From Bin55 sp964572845 (GTDB lineage: Bacteria; Pseudomonadota; Gammaproteobacteria; Pseudomonadales; Azotimanducaceae): DNA of 64,000 nt. This document shows positions 47,040-56,771 of the stretch, in pieces; position 1 is the stretch's first letter, and each line of letters begins with the position of its first letter. The stretch is taken from positions 1 through 64,000 of the forward strand of contig CAZNFX010000002.1 in assembly GCA_964572845.1 (NCBI GenBank). Reading direction: 5' to 3'. Below the pieces are notes generated by a model that made no database searches, was not told where the DNA came from, and was given only the letters and a program-made list of their open reading frames with translations. The translations under genes and the position numbers were made by a program.

Positions 47040-47434
47040 CTGGCGCTTTCACGAATCAATTCAAGCCCGTGGGTCGGTCAGCAATCGGAAACCTTGTTTG
47101 GTCGTGATCCGTCGGCGTTGACATGAACGCCACAGTGCAATAGGCAACCGTACATCTGAAGCAGGTTCTAGGGTCTTGTATTAGGGGACAGGCCAGGATG
47201 GCGAATTGAAGTAGCCTGTTGGGAATCATGGCTAGTATCCGCCTTTGAAGATTGGCTGTTCGATGCGGTAGCTTTTCAAGTCCATAGGCTTAGTCAGTCA
47301 GTAGGTGAGAAGCGATCTAATTGCCCACTTCGACGAATTCACACACGGGTTGTAAGAGGAAGACTCGCGGGCAACTAAGCACGCCGCACCCATTTGTAGA
47401 ATCTGTACGTCGCTACGCCAATGGACTACGCAAA
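47040..47434. other. intergenic region before the M3 peptidase
   Basis: About 395 bases between two + strand genes. The peptidase frame is open through the last 114 bases, but the segment from 47321 lacks a family match. No RNA gene or repeat was recognised. Confidence 0.45.
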
Positions 47435-49282
47435 ATGACGGAACTGACTGGCCCTTCGTGGGACCTCTCTGAAGAGTACGAGTCCCCCACCGATCCTCAG
47501 ATTCAAGCCGACTTGGACGAATTGACATCTATGTTGGATCGCATTGAAGTGGAGAACCAAAGTCTTACCGCTGTGTTGGATCGCATCGACGACATATCGG
47601 ACGCAGAACGAAGCAGGGCCATCGATGCCGCACGCGACTTGCACAATCTCATTGAAGATGCCGCCAAGCTCCTTCGCAATCCATCGACGTTTGCCAACTG
47701 CCTGCTCTCCGTCGACGGCGACGACGAGCAGGCGAAAATCCTTGAAGGAAGTCTCATTCAATATAGGCTTCGATTCAATGAACTGGCTCAACCTTCAACT
47801 CAGTTTCTGAATCTGGCACCGGACGATGTCGTCGACGAGTATTTGAAGGATGAACGCGTCTCCGCTTCGGAATTTCAGGTTCGACATGCGCGAGCTCGAC
47901 GACATGAACTGCTCAGCCTGCAGGAGGAAAACCTCGTTGGCGCACTTGGTCAGAACGGTCCTCATGCTTGGAGCAGACTCTATGACCGTTTGGCAGGGCA
48001 ATTGAAGTGCCAAGTCGCCGATGGCAACGAGCAACGCGAGGTGGGTGTGGCGGAAGCTGCGTCACTCATGCAATCAACGGACGACCGAACACGCGAAGAT
48101 GCCTGGAGGGCGATCAACGTAGCGTGGTCATCGCACGAGGAAACATGTGCGGCGGCTATCAACGCACTCGCGGGATGGCGATTGGAGATGTGCAAGCGAC
48201 GTTCAAACGGTAAACCCGTTCATTTTCTGGACGCCCCTGCTCATTCCAGTCACATTGCGCGAGAGACTCTGGACTCGGTAATCGGCGTCGCAAAGGAGTC
48301 CAAGGAACTGTCCAGGCGTGCTGCTACAGCTCTCGCACGTGCATATCGCAAGAGCAAGATCGGACCTTGGGATCAGCGTGCACCAGCTCCGGAATTGCCC
48401 GGTCAGGACGCATCGATTCCGTTTGATGAAGGATTGAATATCGTGGCTGATGCCTATGGGCAAGTTGATGAGTCGATGGGTGATTTCGTCCGCATGATGG
48501 CTCAGAACCGATGGATCGAAGGAACGGTAGGTCCAAGCAAGCGACCGGGAGCATACTGCACTTCGTTCTCGAAGAGCAGGACGCCTCGGGTCTACATGAC
48601 CTATTCGGGATCCATGACTGATGTCACAATCCTTGCCCACGAACTGGGCCATGCTTTCCACCACTGGGCGATGCGCGACCTTCCCGACTCTCAGAGGTCG
48701 TATGGAATGTCCCTTGCCGAAACAGCGAGCACGTTTGGCGAAACTTTGGTGCGAGATTCCTTATTGAGTAGATCGGAAAGCCCTCAATTGAGCCTGGCTG
48801 TAGCCTGGGAGGAGCTGTCAGCCATCGCCGCATTTCTCCTGAACATTCCAACACGTTTTGAGTTCGAGAGGAAATTCTACGAAGCTCGTGCAGAAAAACC
48901 CTTGCTTCCTCGGGAATTGCGGTCCCTGATGGCGAACGCTTGGCAGGAGTGGTACGGAGATTCGCTGTCGGAACCCGATGACCTGTTTTGGATCAACAAG
49001 CTGCATTTCTACATATCAGGCACAAGCTTCTATAACTTTCCCTACTTGTTTGGCTACCTCTTCAGTCAAAGCGTGTATCAGAGGCGCGAGAGCATGGGAG
49101 ACGAGTTCTTTGTCCGGTACAAGGGATTGTTGCGGGACACGGGACGAATCAGTGCGGAAGAACTGGCCAGCAAGCACTTGGACGCAGACATATCGCAACG
49201 AGAATTCTGGCGTTCCACGGTTGCTGCGCTTGAACCGCGTGTTTCTCATTTTGAGTCGTTGTGCGACGAGATTTTTGACTGA
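47435..49282 (+). CDS. M3-family oligoendopeptidase (PepF-like)
   Basis: 615 residues from the ATG at 47435; a TTG 38 codons earlier is less likely because family members begin near WDLSEEY. The zinc site is His402-Glu-Leu-Gly-His406 in LAHELGHAFHH, with the third ligand Glu in SLAETASTFGE about 25 residues on. Further family marks are GAYCTSF before it and G-T-S-F-Y-N-F-P-Y-L-F-G near the end. The enzyme degrades short peptides in the cytoplasm; no signal peptide is present. It stands alone, with intergenic stretches of about 400 bases on both sides. Confidence 0.93.
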   Translation: MTELTGPSWDLSEEYESPTDPQIQADLDELTSMLDRIEVENQSLTAVLDRIDDISDAERSRAIDAARDLHNLIEDAAKLLRNPSTFANCLLSVDGDDEQAKILEGSLIQYRLRFNELAQPSTQFLNLAPDDVVDEYLKDERVSASEFQVRHARARRHELLSLQEENLVGALGQNGPHAWSRLYDRLAGQLKCQVADGNEQREVGVAEAASLMQSTDDRTREDAWRAINVAWSSHEETCAAAINALAGWRLEMCKRRSNGKPVHFLDAPAHSSHIARETLDSVIGVAKESKELSRRAATALARAYRKSKIGPWDQRAPAPELPGQDASIPFDEGLNIVADAYGQVDESMGDFVRMMAQNRWIEGTVGPSKRPGAYCTSFSKSRTPRVYMTYSGSMTDVTILAHELGHAFHHWAMRDLPDSQRSYGMSLAETASTFGETLVRDSLLSRSESPQLSLAVAWEELSAIAAFLLNIPTRFEFERKFYEARAEKPLLPRELRSLMANAWQEWYGDSLSEPDDLFWINKLHFYISGTSFYNFPYLFGYLFSQSVYQRRESMGDEFFVRYKGLLRDTGRISAEELASKHLDADISQREFWRSTVAALEPRVSHFESLCDEIFD

Positions 49283-49701
49283 AGACGACCTAGCGGCAGT
49301 CGTTGTCCGCACGGGACTCTACTGTGCGATGATGTTCTTGGTCTCGTGATCAGAACCTAGACCAACCCTGGGACTCAATAGTCAAGCGGACGCGGATTCT
49401 CAGATTGCATCTGCGGATGGGGTGTCTCAGACATTCGAGGAGGGTCGTTCGGTTGGCCTGCCTGCATGAATTGCAGAAGTCCAATTCCTGGACTGGGAAC
49501 CGCGAGGAAACGTAGCTTTTCTTGCAAGCGAAGATCTGCGGATTCGGCTTGCTACGTTCGGTGAAACCGCTGGATTTGAACCACGAACGCACAATGAGAA
49601 TGCCCAGCAATTGGAGCAGTTGCCGGAGTATCGAATAGTAGTCGCGGAGTTTTGCTGCTTATGGTAAAATGTACAGTATTCATTGCATTTAGAAGTATGT
49701 C
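49283..49701. other. intergenic region between peptidase and dioxygenase
   Basis: About 420 bases without a supported gene. A minus-strand 86-codon frame (49350-49610) has no binding site. A stretch resembling a tRNA T-arm on the minus strand (49561-49584) lacks the rest of a cloverleaf. The last 60 bases are AT-rich and probably carry the promoter of the next gene. Confidence 0.45.
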
Positions 49702-50562
49702 ATGTTAGCGTCCGCACCCGGCGTGGGATTGCGTACAGAAACCGTCCCAAAATCCAAGGACTTCCTCAGTACTGCACAGATTAGTGAATTTCGCGCAAGG
49801 GGAGTTCTGCGGTTGAATGAATTCCACGAAGAGAAACTGTGCAATAGGCTTGTCGATTCATTTTGGGACGTCATCGGTCGCTATGGTGTTGAAAGGGACG
49901 ATCAAACAACGTGGACCTGCGTAGGCAATCCGGTCCTCGAGTACCCTTCTCTGAAGCGTGAGCTCAAACGGGTCAGTTTGAATGTTCTGTATTCAAATAC
50001 TCTGAGGCAAACGGCGCAAGCGCTGGTTGGGACCGACGATTTGGTCGAAACGTCTGCGATGTGGCTGATCACATTTCCGCATCTACGTTCACACCGAAAC
50101 AAAGTATGGGAAATGCCGAGGACCATGTGGCATACGGATTGTCCCCGATTGCCCGGTGCTCAAGCACCCGGTGTCGTTGTCCTGAACTACTTATCCAACG
50201 TCAAACCTGAAAGCGGAGGCACCGCTGTAGTTGCAGGGTCGCACAAATTGTTTTGCACAGGAAATGCGCGGATGAGTTCGCGGCAATTCAAGAAGAAACT
50301 GAAGCACCATGAGTTCTTTCGGACTCTGTACTCAAAGTCATCGGATCGTCCAGCTGAATTGCGAGGGGCAAAGGCAAATGTGGAAGGAATCGAGGTCGAG
50401 GCAATGGAGCTGACAGGACGAATTGGCGATGTTGTATTCCTTGACGGCCGCATACTTCACTCGATAACGGAAAATGTTGGATCGACTCCTCGATTGATGG
50501 CGCGGACCTTTTATGGCAGCCGTGCGCTCTTTGAAAGCTATGGCGCTAGTGTGGACCAGTAA
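49702..50562 (+). CDS. PhyH-like Fe(II)/2-oxoglutarate dioxygenase with HxD motif
   Basis: 286 residues. The iron ligands are readable: His144-x-Asp146 in MWHTDCP and the distal His253 in RILHSITENVG, with Arg264 (S-T-P-R-L-M-A-R) for 2-oxoglutarate. The core strand S-G-G-T-A-V-V-A-G-S-H-K fits the phytanoyl-CoA dioxygenase fold. The protein is diverged and its substrate is unknown. It is the only gene in its neighbourhood with this fold and stands about 90 bases before the nuclease/SMC pair; linkage to them is not implied by spacing alone. It has a normal facial triad, in contrast with the enzyme at 15545. Confidence 0.8.
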   Translation: MLASAPGVGLRTETVPKSKDFLSTAQISEFRARGVLRLNEFHEEKLCNRLVDSFWDVIGRYGVERDDQTTWTCVGNPVLEYPSLKRELKRVSLNVLYSNTLRQTAQALVGTDDLVETSAMWLITFPHLRSHRNKVWEMPRTMWHTDCPRLPGAQAPGVVVLNYLSNVKPESGGTAVVAGSHKLFCTGNARMSSRQFKKKLKHHEFFRTLYSKSSDRPAELRGAKANVEGIEVEAMELTGRIGDVVFLDGRILHSITENVGSTPRLMARTFYGSRALFESYGASVDQ

Positions 50563-50652
50563 CGTGACAGCTAGAAGAACACTCAGACTCGTCCTGGCAA
50601 TTATGATGGCGGAGGATTGACGATCGTCAGAAGCAAAACCTAACCTCCATTT

Positions 50653-51993
50653 ATGAAACTGGTTGAAAAGGAGTTTTTAAGTCAATTGGCAAATTCAATA
50701 AATAGCACGTTTCAATTTCTCCATACCGCCGATATCCATCTAGACAGCCCCATGAGGGGTTTAGCCCAATATGAAGGCGTAACCGTCGATCGCATACGCT
50801 CGGCAACCCGGGATGCTTTTGTGGCTATGGTCGACAGAATCGTTGACGCCCGCCCTGGCTTTGCGATCATTGCTGGGGACTTGTACGACGGAGACTGGAA
50901 TGACTTCAATACTGGACTATTCTTCGTCGATCAAATGCGAAAGTTGCGGCTGCAGGGTATTCGAGTCTACGTGCTGTACGGTAATCATGACGCACATAGC
51001 CAGATTACGAAACGGCTAATTCTGCCAGACAACGTCTATGAGTTTAGTCACAAGAAGGCACAGACGCACATAGTTGAGGAGCATGAGGTCGCCCTGCATG
51101 GGCGAAGCTATCCCCAGCGTGACGTCAACGAAAATCTGAGTCGGGATTATCCGGATCCCAGCAGTGGCAATTTCAACATTGGTGTCCTCCATACCGGGTT
51201 GGGAGGCATGGGCGGACATGCCAACTATGCCCCTTGCAGCCTGGACGAATTGGTCAATAAAGGCTATGACTACTGGGCGCTTGGACACGTTCACACTCGT
51301 CAGATCCTGCACGAGCATCCCCACGTTGTGTTTCCGGGCAATCTGCAAGGACGGCACATCAACGAAAGTGGGCCACGGGGTGCGTCTCTGGTGACCGTCG
51401 AGCATGGCAAGGTCGATAGCATCGAAGCATGGGAATGTGATGTTGTCAGGTGGCAAAGGCTCGACGTGTCCGTGGAAGGTCTTGAATCCTACGATCAAGT
51501 CACAGCTGCAGTTGGAGAGTGTTTGACAGATGTGGTAGCTGCTAGCGACACGAACCGCATGACTGCAGTTCGTCTCCAACTAACCGGTGCCACCCCCTTG
51601 CACGGAAGGCTCATTGCCTCGACCGATGCCCACACGGAAAACATCCAAGCGCTGTCGTTGGATGTTGGAGGAGACGATCTGTGGGTGGAGAAAGTAGATG
51701 TTCAAACCCGTCCTATAGCCTCTGATGCAGCAGACTTCTCCGCGGACGAGGCCTTTGCCGACTTAAGGCAGCTACTGGGTACGAGCGCGAATGATCCGGA
51801 GCTCTTAGAACTCATGGCGACTGAGTTCTCAGACATGGTGTCAAAGTTACCCATCGCACTCAAGTCAGACATGGAGGCAAGTGAGGGTAGCTTTTCCCAA
51901 TTGATCATGGAAGAGCGGCATGACGAGCTCCTCGCGCGTGTGCTTGAGCGTGCGAGCTATGAAATCGCGGGAGACAGTAGCAATGAGAGTTAA
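50653..51993 (+). CDS. YhaO/SbcD-like metallophosphoesterase (DNA exonuclease subunit)
   Basis: 446 residues. The Mre11/SbcD phosphoesterase motifs are complete: Asp27-x-His29 (TADIHLDS), Asp76 in AGDLYDG, Asn111-His112-Asp113 in YGNHDAH and, near 213, GHVH, all of which bind two metals and cut DNA. The rest of the protein matches the YhaO-type capping region in length; an SbcD-specific C-terminus is not seen. The partner ATPase follows with an 11-base overlap. Start: the ATG at 50653 is used, but AAGGAG at 50668-50673 is inside the frame, so a TTG at 50686 (just before the first conserved strand) may be the true start. Confidence 0.88.
   Translation: MKLVEKEFLSQLANSINSTFQFLHTADIHLDSPMRGLAQYEGVTVDRIRSATRDAFVAMVDRIVDARPGFAIIAGDLYDGDWNDFNTGLFFVDQMRKLRLQGIRVYVLYGNHDAHSQITKRLILPDNVYEFSHKKAQTHIVEEHEVALHGRSYPQRDVNENLSRDYPDPSSGNFNIGVLHTGLGGMGGHANYAPCSLDELVNKGYDYWALGHVHTRQILHEHPHVVFPGNLQGRHINESGPRGASLVTVEHGKVDSIEAWECDVVRWQRLDVSVEGLESYDQVTAAVGECLTDVVAASDTNRMTAVRLQLTGATPLHGRLIASTDAHTENIQALSLDVGGDDLWVEKVDVQTRPIASDAADFSADEAFADLRQLLGTSANDPELLELMATEFSDMVSKLPIALKSDMEASEGSFSQLIMEERHDELLARVLERASYEIAGDSSNES
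50668..50673 (+). promoter_or_regulatory. internal AAGGAG that questions the nuclease start
   Basis: A consensus ribosome binding site lies inside the first codons of the annotated frame and 12 bases before an in-frame TTG. The spacing is a little long for efficient use, so the start remains undecided. Confidence 0.35.
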
Positions 51994-54900
51994 GAAGCTT
52001 GAATTGTTGCGCTATGGGCATTTGGAGGGAACCGAACTGAATTTCCCGTTAGAAGACCAAGCACCTGATTTCCATCTAGTATTTGGCCCCAATGAAGCAG
52101 GTAAGTCGACAGCACGACTTGCATTGGAAGACTTCCTGTTTGGCGTCCCAAGGCAATCGTCACTTGGTTTCAAGCATGGCAATGCCAATCTGCAGATTGG
52201 TGCGCAGTTGGAAACCGAACACGGTAGCTTTGAAGCCATTAGGCGCAAAGGCGATACAAACACACTTCGACACCGCGATACGAACGAAGCGCTAGAACAG
52301 GGCGAGTCCACCTTGCGTCGCGCCTTGAACAACAATAGCTTGGAATTCTTCAAAGCAATGTTTAGCCTCGATCACGAACGCCTACGTCGAGGCGCACAGA
52401 CCATACTTGATGCAAATGACGATGTTGGACGAGCGTTGTTTTCGGCAACGGCAGGATTGATAGGCCTACAGGATCGACTCGACGCATGGATGGGCGAAGC
52501 AGACCAGCTCTGGGCTCCAAGGAAAAGCGCGCGCCGCAAGTATTACGTCGCACGTGACCAATTTGACGAAGCTCGCAAGAGAGTGGTGGAATTCTCGATT
52601 AAAGCTTCCGATTGGGAGAGCAAGCGGGAGGCTGTGGAACAACTGGAAAGCGCGCTGAAGAATGTGGAGGATCAGATTCATCAGTTGGAACCGCGTCGCA
52701 GAAAGCTGGCGCGAATACGACGAGTCAAAGCGAAGGTTTCCCGCTACTTTGAAATTGCCGATCAACTGGAGGGATTGAAGGATTGTCCCCAGTTACCCGA
52801 GAACGCCGCAGACCGATTGAGCGACCTTGTGGCGAATCAACAGTCTGCTAGCCAAAGAACAAAACTCTATGCAGGCGAGGCAAAGCAATTGGATGTCGAA
52901 GCGAAAGAAACGACATTCGATGAAGGGGTCTTAGAGAAAGCGGAAGAAATTGAGGAGCTCAATGACCTTAGGGCCAAAGTCGAACGATCCGAACGCGAAC
53001 TGGCACGAAGACAGCAGGAACTGCAGGAACTGCGACAAAGGCAAAGTTCGCTAGCGGGGATTCTCGGCTGGGAATCGGCCGACGTGATCTCGCAGCGCGT
53101 TCCGTCCAGACAACGAAACCGCACACTTCGAGATTTGCTGGAGAAGCACCGCATTTTGGGCAACGAACTAGAAAGCGCGCGCGATGAACAGCGCAGTGCT
53201 ACAGAAAGGAAACGAGAATTGCTCCGGGACGTTGACAGTGCAGGGCCAGTTGTTGAACTCGCGACACTCCAAGCTGCAATTGAATACGCGCAAAAAGAGT
53301 CCGACGAAGTAGCCCACCTACCGAGGCTACATAGGCAGCTCGAGTCGCAAATCGAGAAGGTCAATCAGATCAATCGCTCCCTATTTCCTGCAGTTGCGGA
53401 GGAAGCCGTAGACTTGGTGAAGACTCCGTCTCGCAAGACGATTCAGAGTGCACAGGATGAATTACGTGGACTTGACGAAGAATTCCGGTCTCGCAGGAAT
53501 GGGGTGCGGGAGCTTGATTCTCGTATAGCTCTCTCACTTGGAGAGCTTGAAAGCTTTGAGCGGAGCAAGGAATTCGTGACAGCTGAGGACCTAGCGGATT
53601 TGCGTCGCGATCGCGAACTGCAATGGACATCTCTGAAGGAACAGTACTTTGAGTGGCAATCCAGCGGAAGAAAGCCCACCGAGAATGAGGGGCAAGACAT
53701 TGGCTCCCATATAGCGGACTACGAACAAAAGGTCAAAGCTGCGGACGACAAAGCAGACAAGAGATTCGAGACTGCTGAATCTTTGGCTCGTTACAACGAA
53801 ATGCGCCTGAACTGCGAGAAATTGCGAAGACAAAGAGACCTTCAAGAAAGCTTGTTGCGCGAAGCTGAGAACGAAATAAAGGAGTTCAATCAACGCTGGC
53901 GAGAGCAATGGTCTGACGCACCATTCGACGTTGCAGACCCGGAAACCATGCTCGCTTGGTACGAGAATTTTCAATCATTGCGTACAGCAGCGGATCAAAA
54001 GAACGACATGCAACGCGAGGTCGAACAGCTGTCTCAGCGAGGCCGCGACGCTCAATCACGGCTTCAATCGGTTCTGTCAGGGCTGTTGGAATCTGAACGT
54101 CCTTTGACGTTTTCGTCATTGCCCGAAGCGATTGCCTACGCACGAAGTACCGACGCAAAAACCAGCGAGATCAATGTTCAGCGCAAAGGATTGGAGGAGA
54201 GGCTAAAGGAAGCAACTTTTGAAGTCGACAGGCAAAGTGGCAAATTGAACGAGTTGGAGTTGCAGAAGGCCGAGTGGGAGACACAGTGGCGAGCTGCTCT
54301 CGACGGCACCGTACTGTCCCAGGAGCATACACCAGAAAGAGTTTCTGAAATGTTGGATACCTTTGATGACCTTCGCGAGGCAGTTAGCAGCATCGACACT
54401 CTAGTGAGAAACGAAATTCAACCCATAGAGCGAGACATCGCCGAATTCAACGACCGGGTCGAGAGTCAGATTACGGGCTCAAACGGCATGGATGGGGAAG
54501 AGCCAACCATTAAGAAAGTACAACGTCTAGTCGAAAGTTTGCGCTATTCACAAGTACAAAGGGCAAGACGAGACAACCTGAACAAGCGAGCTGAGGAACT
54601 CAAGGAAAAACAAGAGGAAGCAACCGTATCTCTCAATGAAATAACTTCACGAATTGATGAAATGCGAAGCGTGGCTGGTGCTGACGACATCGATCAGTTG
54701 AGGGAGAGCATCAGGAAGTCTGACGATCAACGGGAGCTTCTCAGGGAGCGCGTTCGCCTCAGGGAAGAACTAGAACAGGACGGAGACGGACAGTCGGTGC
54801 AGGAGCTGCTGGATGAGTGCGATACCGTGCACGACCTCGACGCGGCCCGCAGCGAGGAAACTGAATTGGAGAGCAAACTTGCAGACTTACGCGAGCAACA

Positions 54901-55522
54901 GCAGACGGTTTTGAAAGATTGTGTTGCGGCGAAGCAACGACTAGATGAAACCATAGGTTCAGATAGTGCAGCACAAGCTGAAACTGATAGGCAGTGCGCC
55001 TTGACAGATATGAGGAACGCAATCGAGGATTACATTCCGATTCGTGCCGCAGCGGTGGCTCTTGATTGGGCGATTGATCGATTTCGCAAGGAACGTCAGG
55101 GACCGTTGGTCAAACGTGCAGCGGAGATTTTCAAGACTCTTACTCTTGGTTCATTTGTGCAGCTTGAGACGCAAATGGGGAACAAAGGACCAACTCTTGT
55201 TGCCTACCGAGGCAGTGGCGACGCCGTCTCGCTGGGGGGACTCAGTGAAGGAACAGTCGATCAGCTCTATTTGGCTTTGCGGATTGCGGCCATTGAGAAG
55301 CACATTGACGACACAAGCTCCTCGTTGCCGCTTGTGGTTGACGATCTCTTCACCAATTTCGACGACGAACGAGCTACTGCTGGATTGAGAGTTCTGAATG
55401 AGCTCTCTCTTAAATGTCAAGTTTTGTTTTTCACGCACCATCGTCACTTGGTCGACATAGCACGAGATGTTGGTGGCACAGCGGTCTCAATACGCGAATT
55501 GCCTGCGTATACATCCGCATAG
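51983..55522 (+). CDS. YhaN/SbcC-like SMC-family ATPase
   Basis: 1179 residues from the ATG at 51983, overlapping the nuclease gene by 11 bases. The Walker A motif GPNEAGKST is at 35-43 and the N-terminal RVKKLELLRYGHLEG strand is YhaN-like. A very long, charged, Glu/Arg/Gln-rich coiled coil occupies about 200-1020. The C-terminal lobe has the signature LSEGT (GGLSEGTVDQLYLAL), Walker B LPLVVDDLF, D-loop and the FFTHHRH switch histidine. No CxxC zinc hook is visible in the middle, a difference from Rad50 and SbcC proper. The pair would form an ATP-driven nuclease that processes DNA ends or foreign DNA. AbiE genes lie immediately downstream, facing the other way. Confidence 0.9.
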   Translation: MRVKKLELLRYGHLEGTELNFPLEDQAPDFHLVFGPNEAGKSTARLALEDFLFGVPRQSSLGFKHGNANLQIGAQLETEHGSFEAIRRKGDTNTLRHRDTNEALEQGESTLRRALNNNSLEFFKAMFSLDHERLRRGAQTILDANDDVGRALFSATAGLIGLQDRLDAWMGEADQLWAPRKSARRKYYVARDQFDEARKRVVEFSIKASDWESKREAVEQLESALKNVEDQIHQLEPRRRKLARIRRVKAKVSRYFEIADQLEGLKDCPQLPENAADRLSDLVANQQSASQRTKLYAGEAKQLDVEAKETTFDEGVLEKAEEIEELNDLRAKVERSERELARRQQELQELRQRQSSLAGILGWESADVISQRVPSRQRNRTLRDLLEKHRILGNELESARDEQRSATERKRELLRDVDSAGPVVELATLQAAIEYAQKESDEVAHLPRLHRQLESQIEKVNQINRSLFPAVAEEAVDLVKTPSRKTIQSAQDELRGLDEEFRSRRNGVRELDSRIALSLGELESFERSKEFVTAEDLADLRRDRELQWTSLKEQYFEWQSSGRKPTENEGQDIGSHIADYEQKVKAADDKADKRFETAESLARYNEMRLNCEKLRRQRDLQESLLREAENEIKEFNQRWREQWSDAPFDVADPETMLAWYENFQSLRTAADQKNDMQREVEQLSQRGRDAQSRLQSVLSGLLESERPLTFSSLPEAIAYARSTDAKTSEINVQRKGLEERLKEATFEVDRQSGKLNELELQKAEWETQWRAALDGTVLSQEHTPERVSEMLDTFDDLREAVSSIDTLVRNEIQPIERDIAEFNDRVESQITGSNGMDGEEPTIKKVQRLVESLRYSQVQRARRDNLNKRAEELKEKQEEATVSLNEITSRIDEMRSVAGADDIDQLRESIRKSDDQRELLRERVRLREELEQDGDGQSVQELLDECDTVHDLDAARSEETELESKLADLREQQQTVLKDCVAAKQRLDETIGSDSAAQAETDRQCALTDMRNAIEDYIPIRAAAVALDWAIDRFRKERQGPLVKRAAEIFKTLTLGSFVQLETQMGNKGPTLVAYRGSGDAVSLGGLSEGTVDQLYLALRIAAIEKHIDDTSSSLPLVVDDLFTNFDDERATAGLRVLNELSLKCQVLFFTHHRHLVDIARDVGGTAVSIRELPAYTSA

Positions 55523-55535
55523 TTTCGAGTTCTAG

Positions 55536-56771
55536 TTATCTGAGACGTCGAGAAACCTTTCGTTCAGTTGTCCTTTGCAGGATTAGGGGCGCATCTTTCG
55601 GACGTAGTTCCACTCTATACCGAGGAACAAAGCTCTGGTCACTTACTGCTGCACCCTGAATGCGGTCGACGCGATAGCTCCGGTGCACACCATCAGGGAG
55701 TCTTTCCGCGTGCAGGACGATATTTCCGGATTGGGTGCGTCGGAGGGAGTATGGCTCAATACGACGGATAGTGCCGTTATACGCTAGGTCGACGCACAGC
55801 AAGTTTGAAGCCGCAAAACGGATGGTCTCCAAATACGACTGAATTGAGTTGTTAACTCGCAAATGAAGTGTGCGGTCCCTAAGTAGGAATTCACCCGAGG
55901 CCATCGAATAGGGAGTGAGAGTGGGGTGTATTGTTCCCTTACGGAGCCAGTCAAAGAATTCCGAGAGAGTGTTCCAAAAGGATTCTAGCGGCGGTAACGC
56001 CTGAAGCTGGTGACTCAGCACTTGTTTCCATGAACCTTCGAGATCGTCCCTGTTGGGCTCAAGTGTCTCAAGCATCGGTACAGGAAGTGCGCGGTGTGCA
56101 CACTTTCGCTTCAAGATTTCGAGTAAGTTGGCGGGTTTGGGTCGTGCGTCTATGTTGCGGTACAGACTAATCACGTCGTACAGGTCACGGGGCCGTGCTC
56201 GTTGTCCCAAGGCTCGTACTTTTTCCGCGAACGCTTCTTCGTATGTGTAGCACTGAACGCTGATTCCATCGTCCGGCACGTCGCTGTAGTCGTGAAAGAT
56301 TGTTCGCTCGACTGGCATCATCACAAGTAGTTCATCGGTCGTAAGATCGAGTTTGAGGCGCGGAAGCGTACCGGATCGTGGAGCGATCGGCCCTCTGTAG
56401 CTCAACTTTCCTTGATAGGACGTGGTTCCACGTGGATTTTGCAAGGCTTCAAATTCCTGTAGTTCCTTGGGCAGCTCTATACCTGTGTGGTCATAGATCC
56501 AATCTGAGATGTTGTGGAACGCCGTGGTCAGACCATTGCAGTCGAAGTGAGGCGGCGTTGTGAGTGTGAAATCTAGGTCTTCGGAAAAGCGGTACGTTTC
56601 GAAGTAGCACTTCTTGAGGCTGGTTCCACCTTTGAAAATCCAAGTGTTAGCAAGTTCCTTGTGCTGATAGATTCCAGCAAGCACCCACCCCAGCACGTAG
56701 TCCTTCTCAACGATCTGTGGTCTTAGACTGAGTGCGTGTGCAATGTCGAGAATTTCTCGGCGGTCGATCAT
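55536..56771 (-). CDS. abiEii: AbiEii/AbiGii-family nucleotidyltransferase toxin
   Basis: 411 residues. Start is ATG at 56771, overlapping the TGA of the upstream AbiEi gene in an ATGA arrangement; an upstream in-frame ATG is ignored for that reason. The nucleotidyltransferase fold shows K-G-G-T-S (Lys47-Ser51) and S-E-D-L-D-F (63-68), the metal and nucleotide sites. The mid-region R-P-R-D-L-Y-D-V is another motif of the DUF1814 family. In the known AbiE system the toxin modifies cellular targets with nucleotides (tRNA in some family members) and stops growth, and so protects against phage. It is convergent with the SMC ATPase, only 13 bases between stops. Confidence 0.92.
   Translation of the reverse strand: MIDRREILDIAHALSLRPQIVEKDYVLGWVLAGIYQHKELANTWIFKGGTSLKKCYFETYRFSEDLDFTLTTPPHFDCNGLTTAFHNISDWIYDHTGIELPKELQEFEALQNPRGTTSYQGKLSYRGPIAPRSGTLPRLKLDLTTDELLVMMPVERTIFHDYSDVPDDGISVQCYTYEEAFAEKVRALGQRARPRDLYDVISLYRNIDARPKPANLLEILKRKCAHRALPVPMLETLEPNRDDLEGSWKQVLSHQLQALPPLESFWNTLSEFFDWLRKGTIHPTLTPYSMASGEFLLRDRTLHLRVNNSIQSYLETIRFAASNLLCVDLAYNGTIRRIEPYSLRRTQSGNIVLHAERLPDGVHRSYRVDRIQGAAVSDQSFVPRYRVELRPKDAPLILQRTTERKVSRRLR

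Noticed and set aside
49561..49584. Minus-strand stretch similar to a tRNA T-arm
   Set aside because: Stem has a mismatch, no CCA-compatible end and no anticodon or D-arm could be placed.
49350..49610. 86-codon minus-strand frame
   Set aside because: No start signals and no protein family recognised.
50653..55522. Calling the nuclease and ATPase sbcD and sbcC
   Set aside because: Lengths and end regions fit the YhaO/YhaN branch better, and no zinc hook is visible, so no gene symbol was given.
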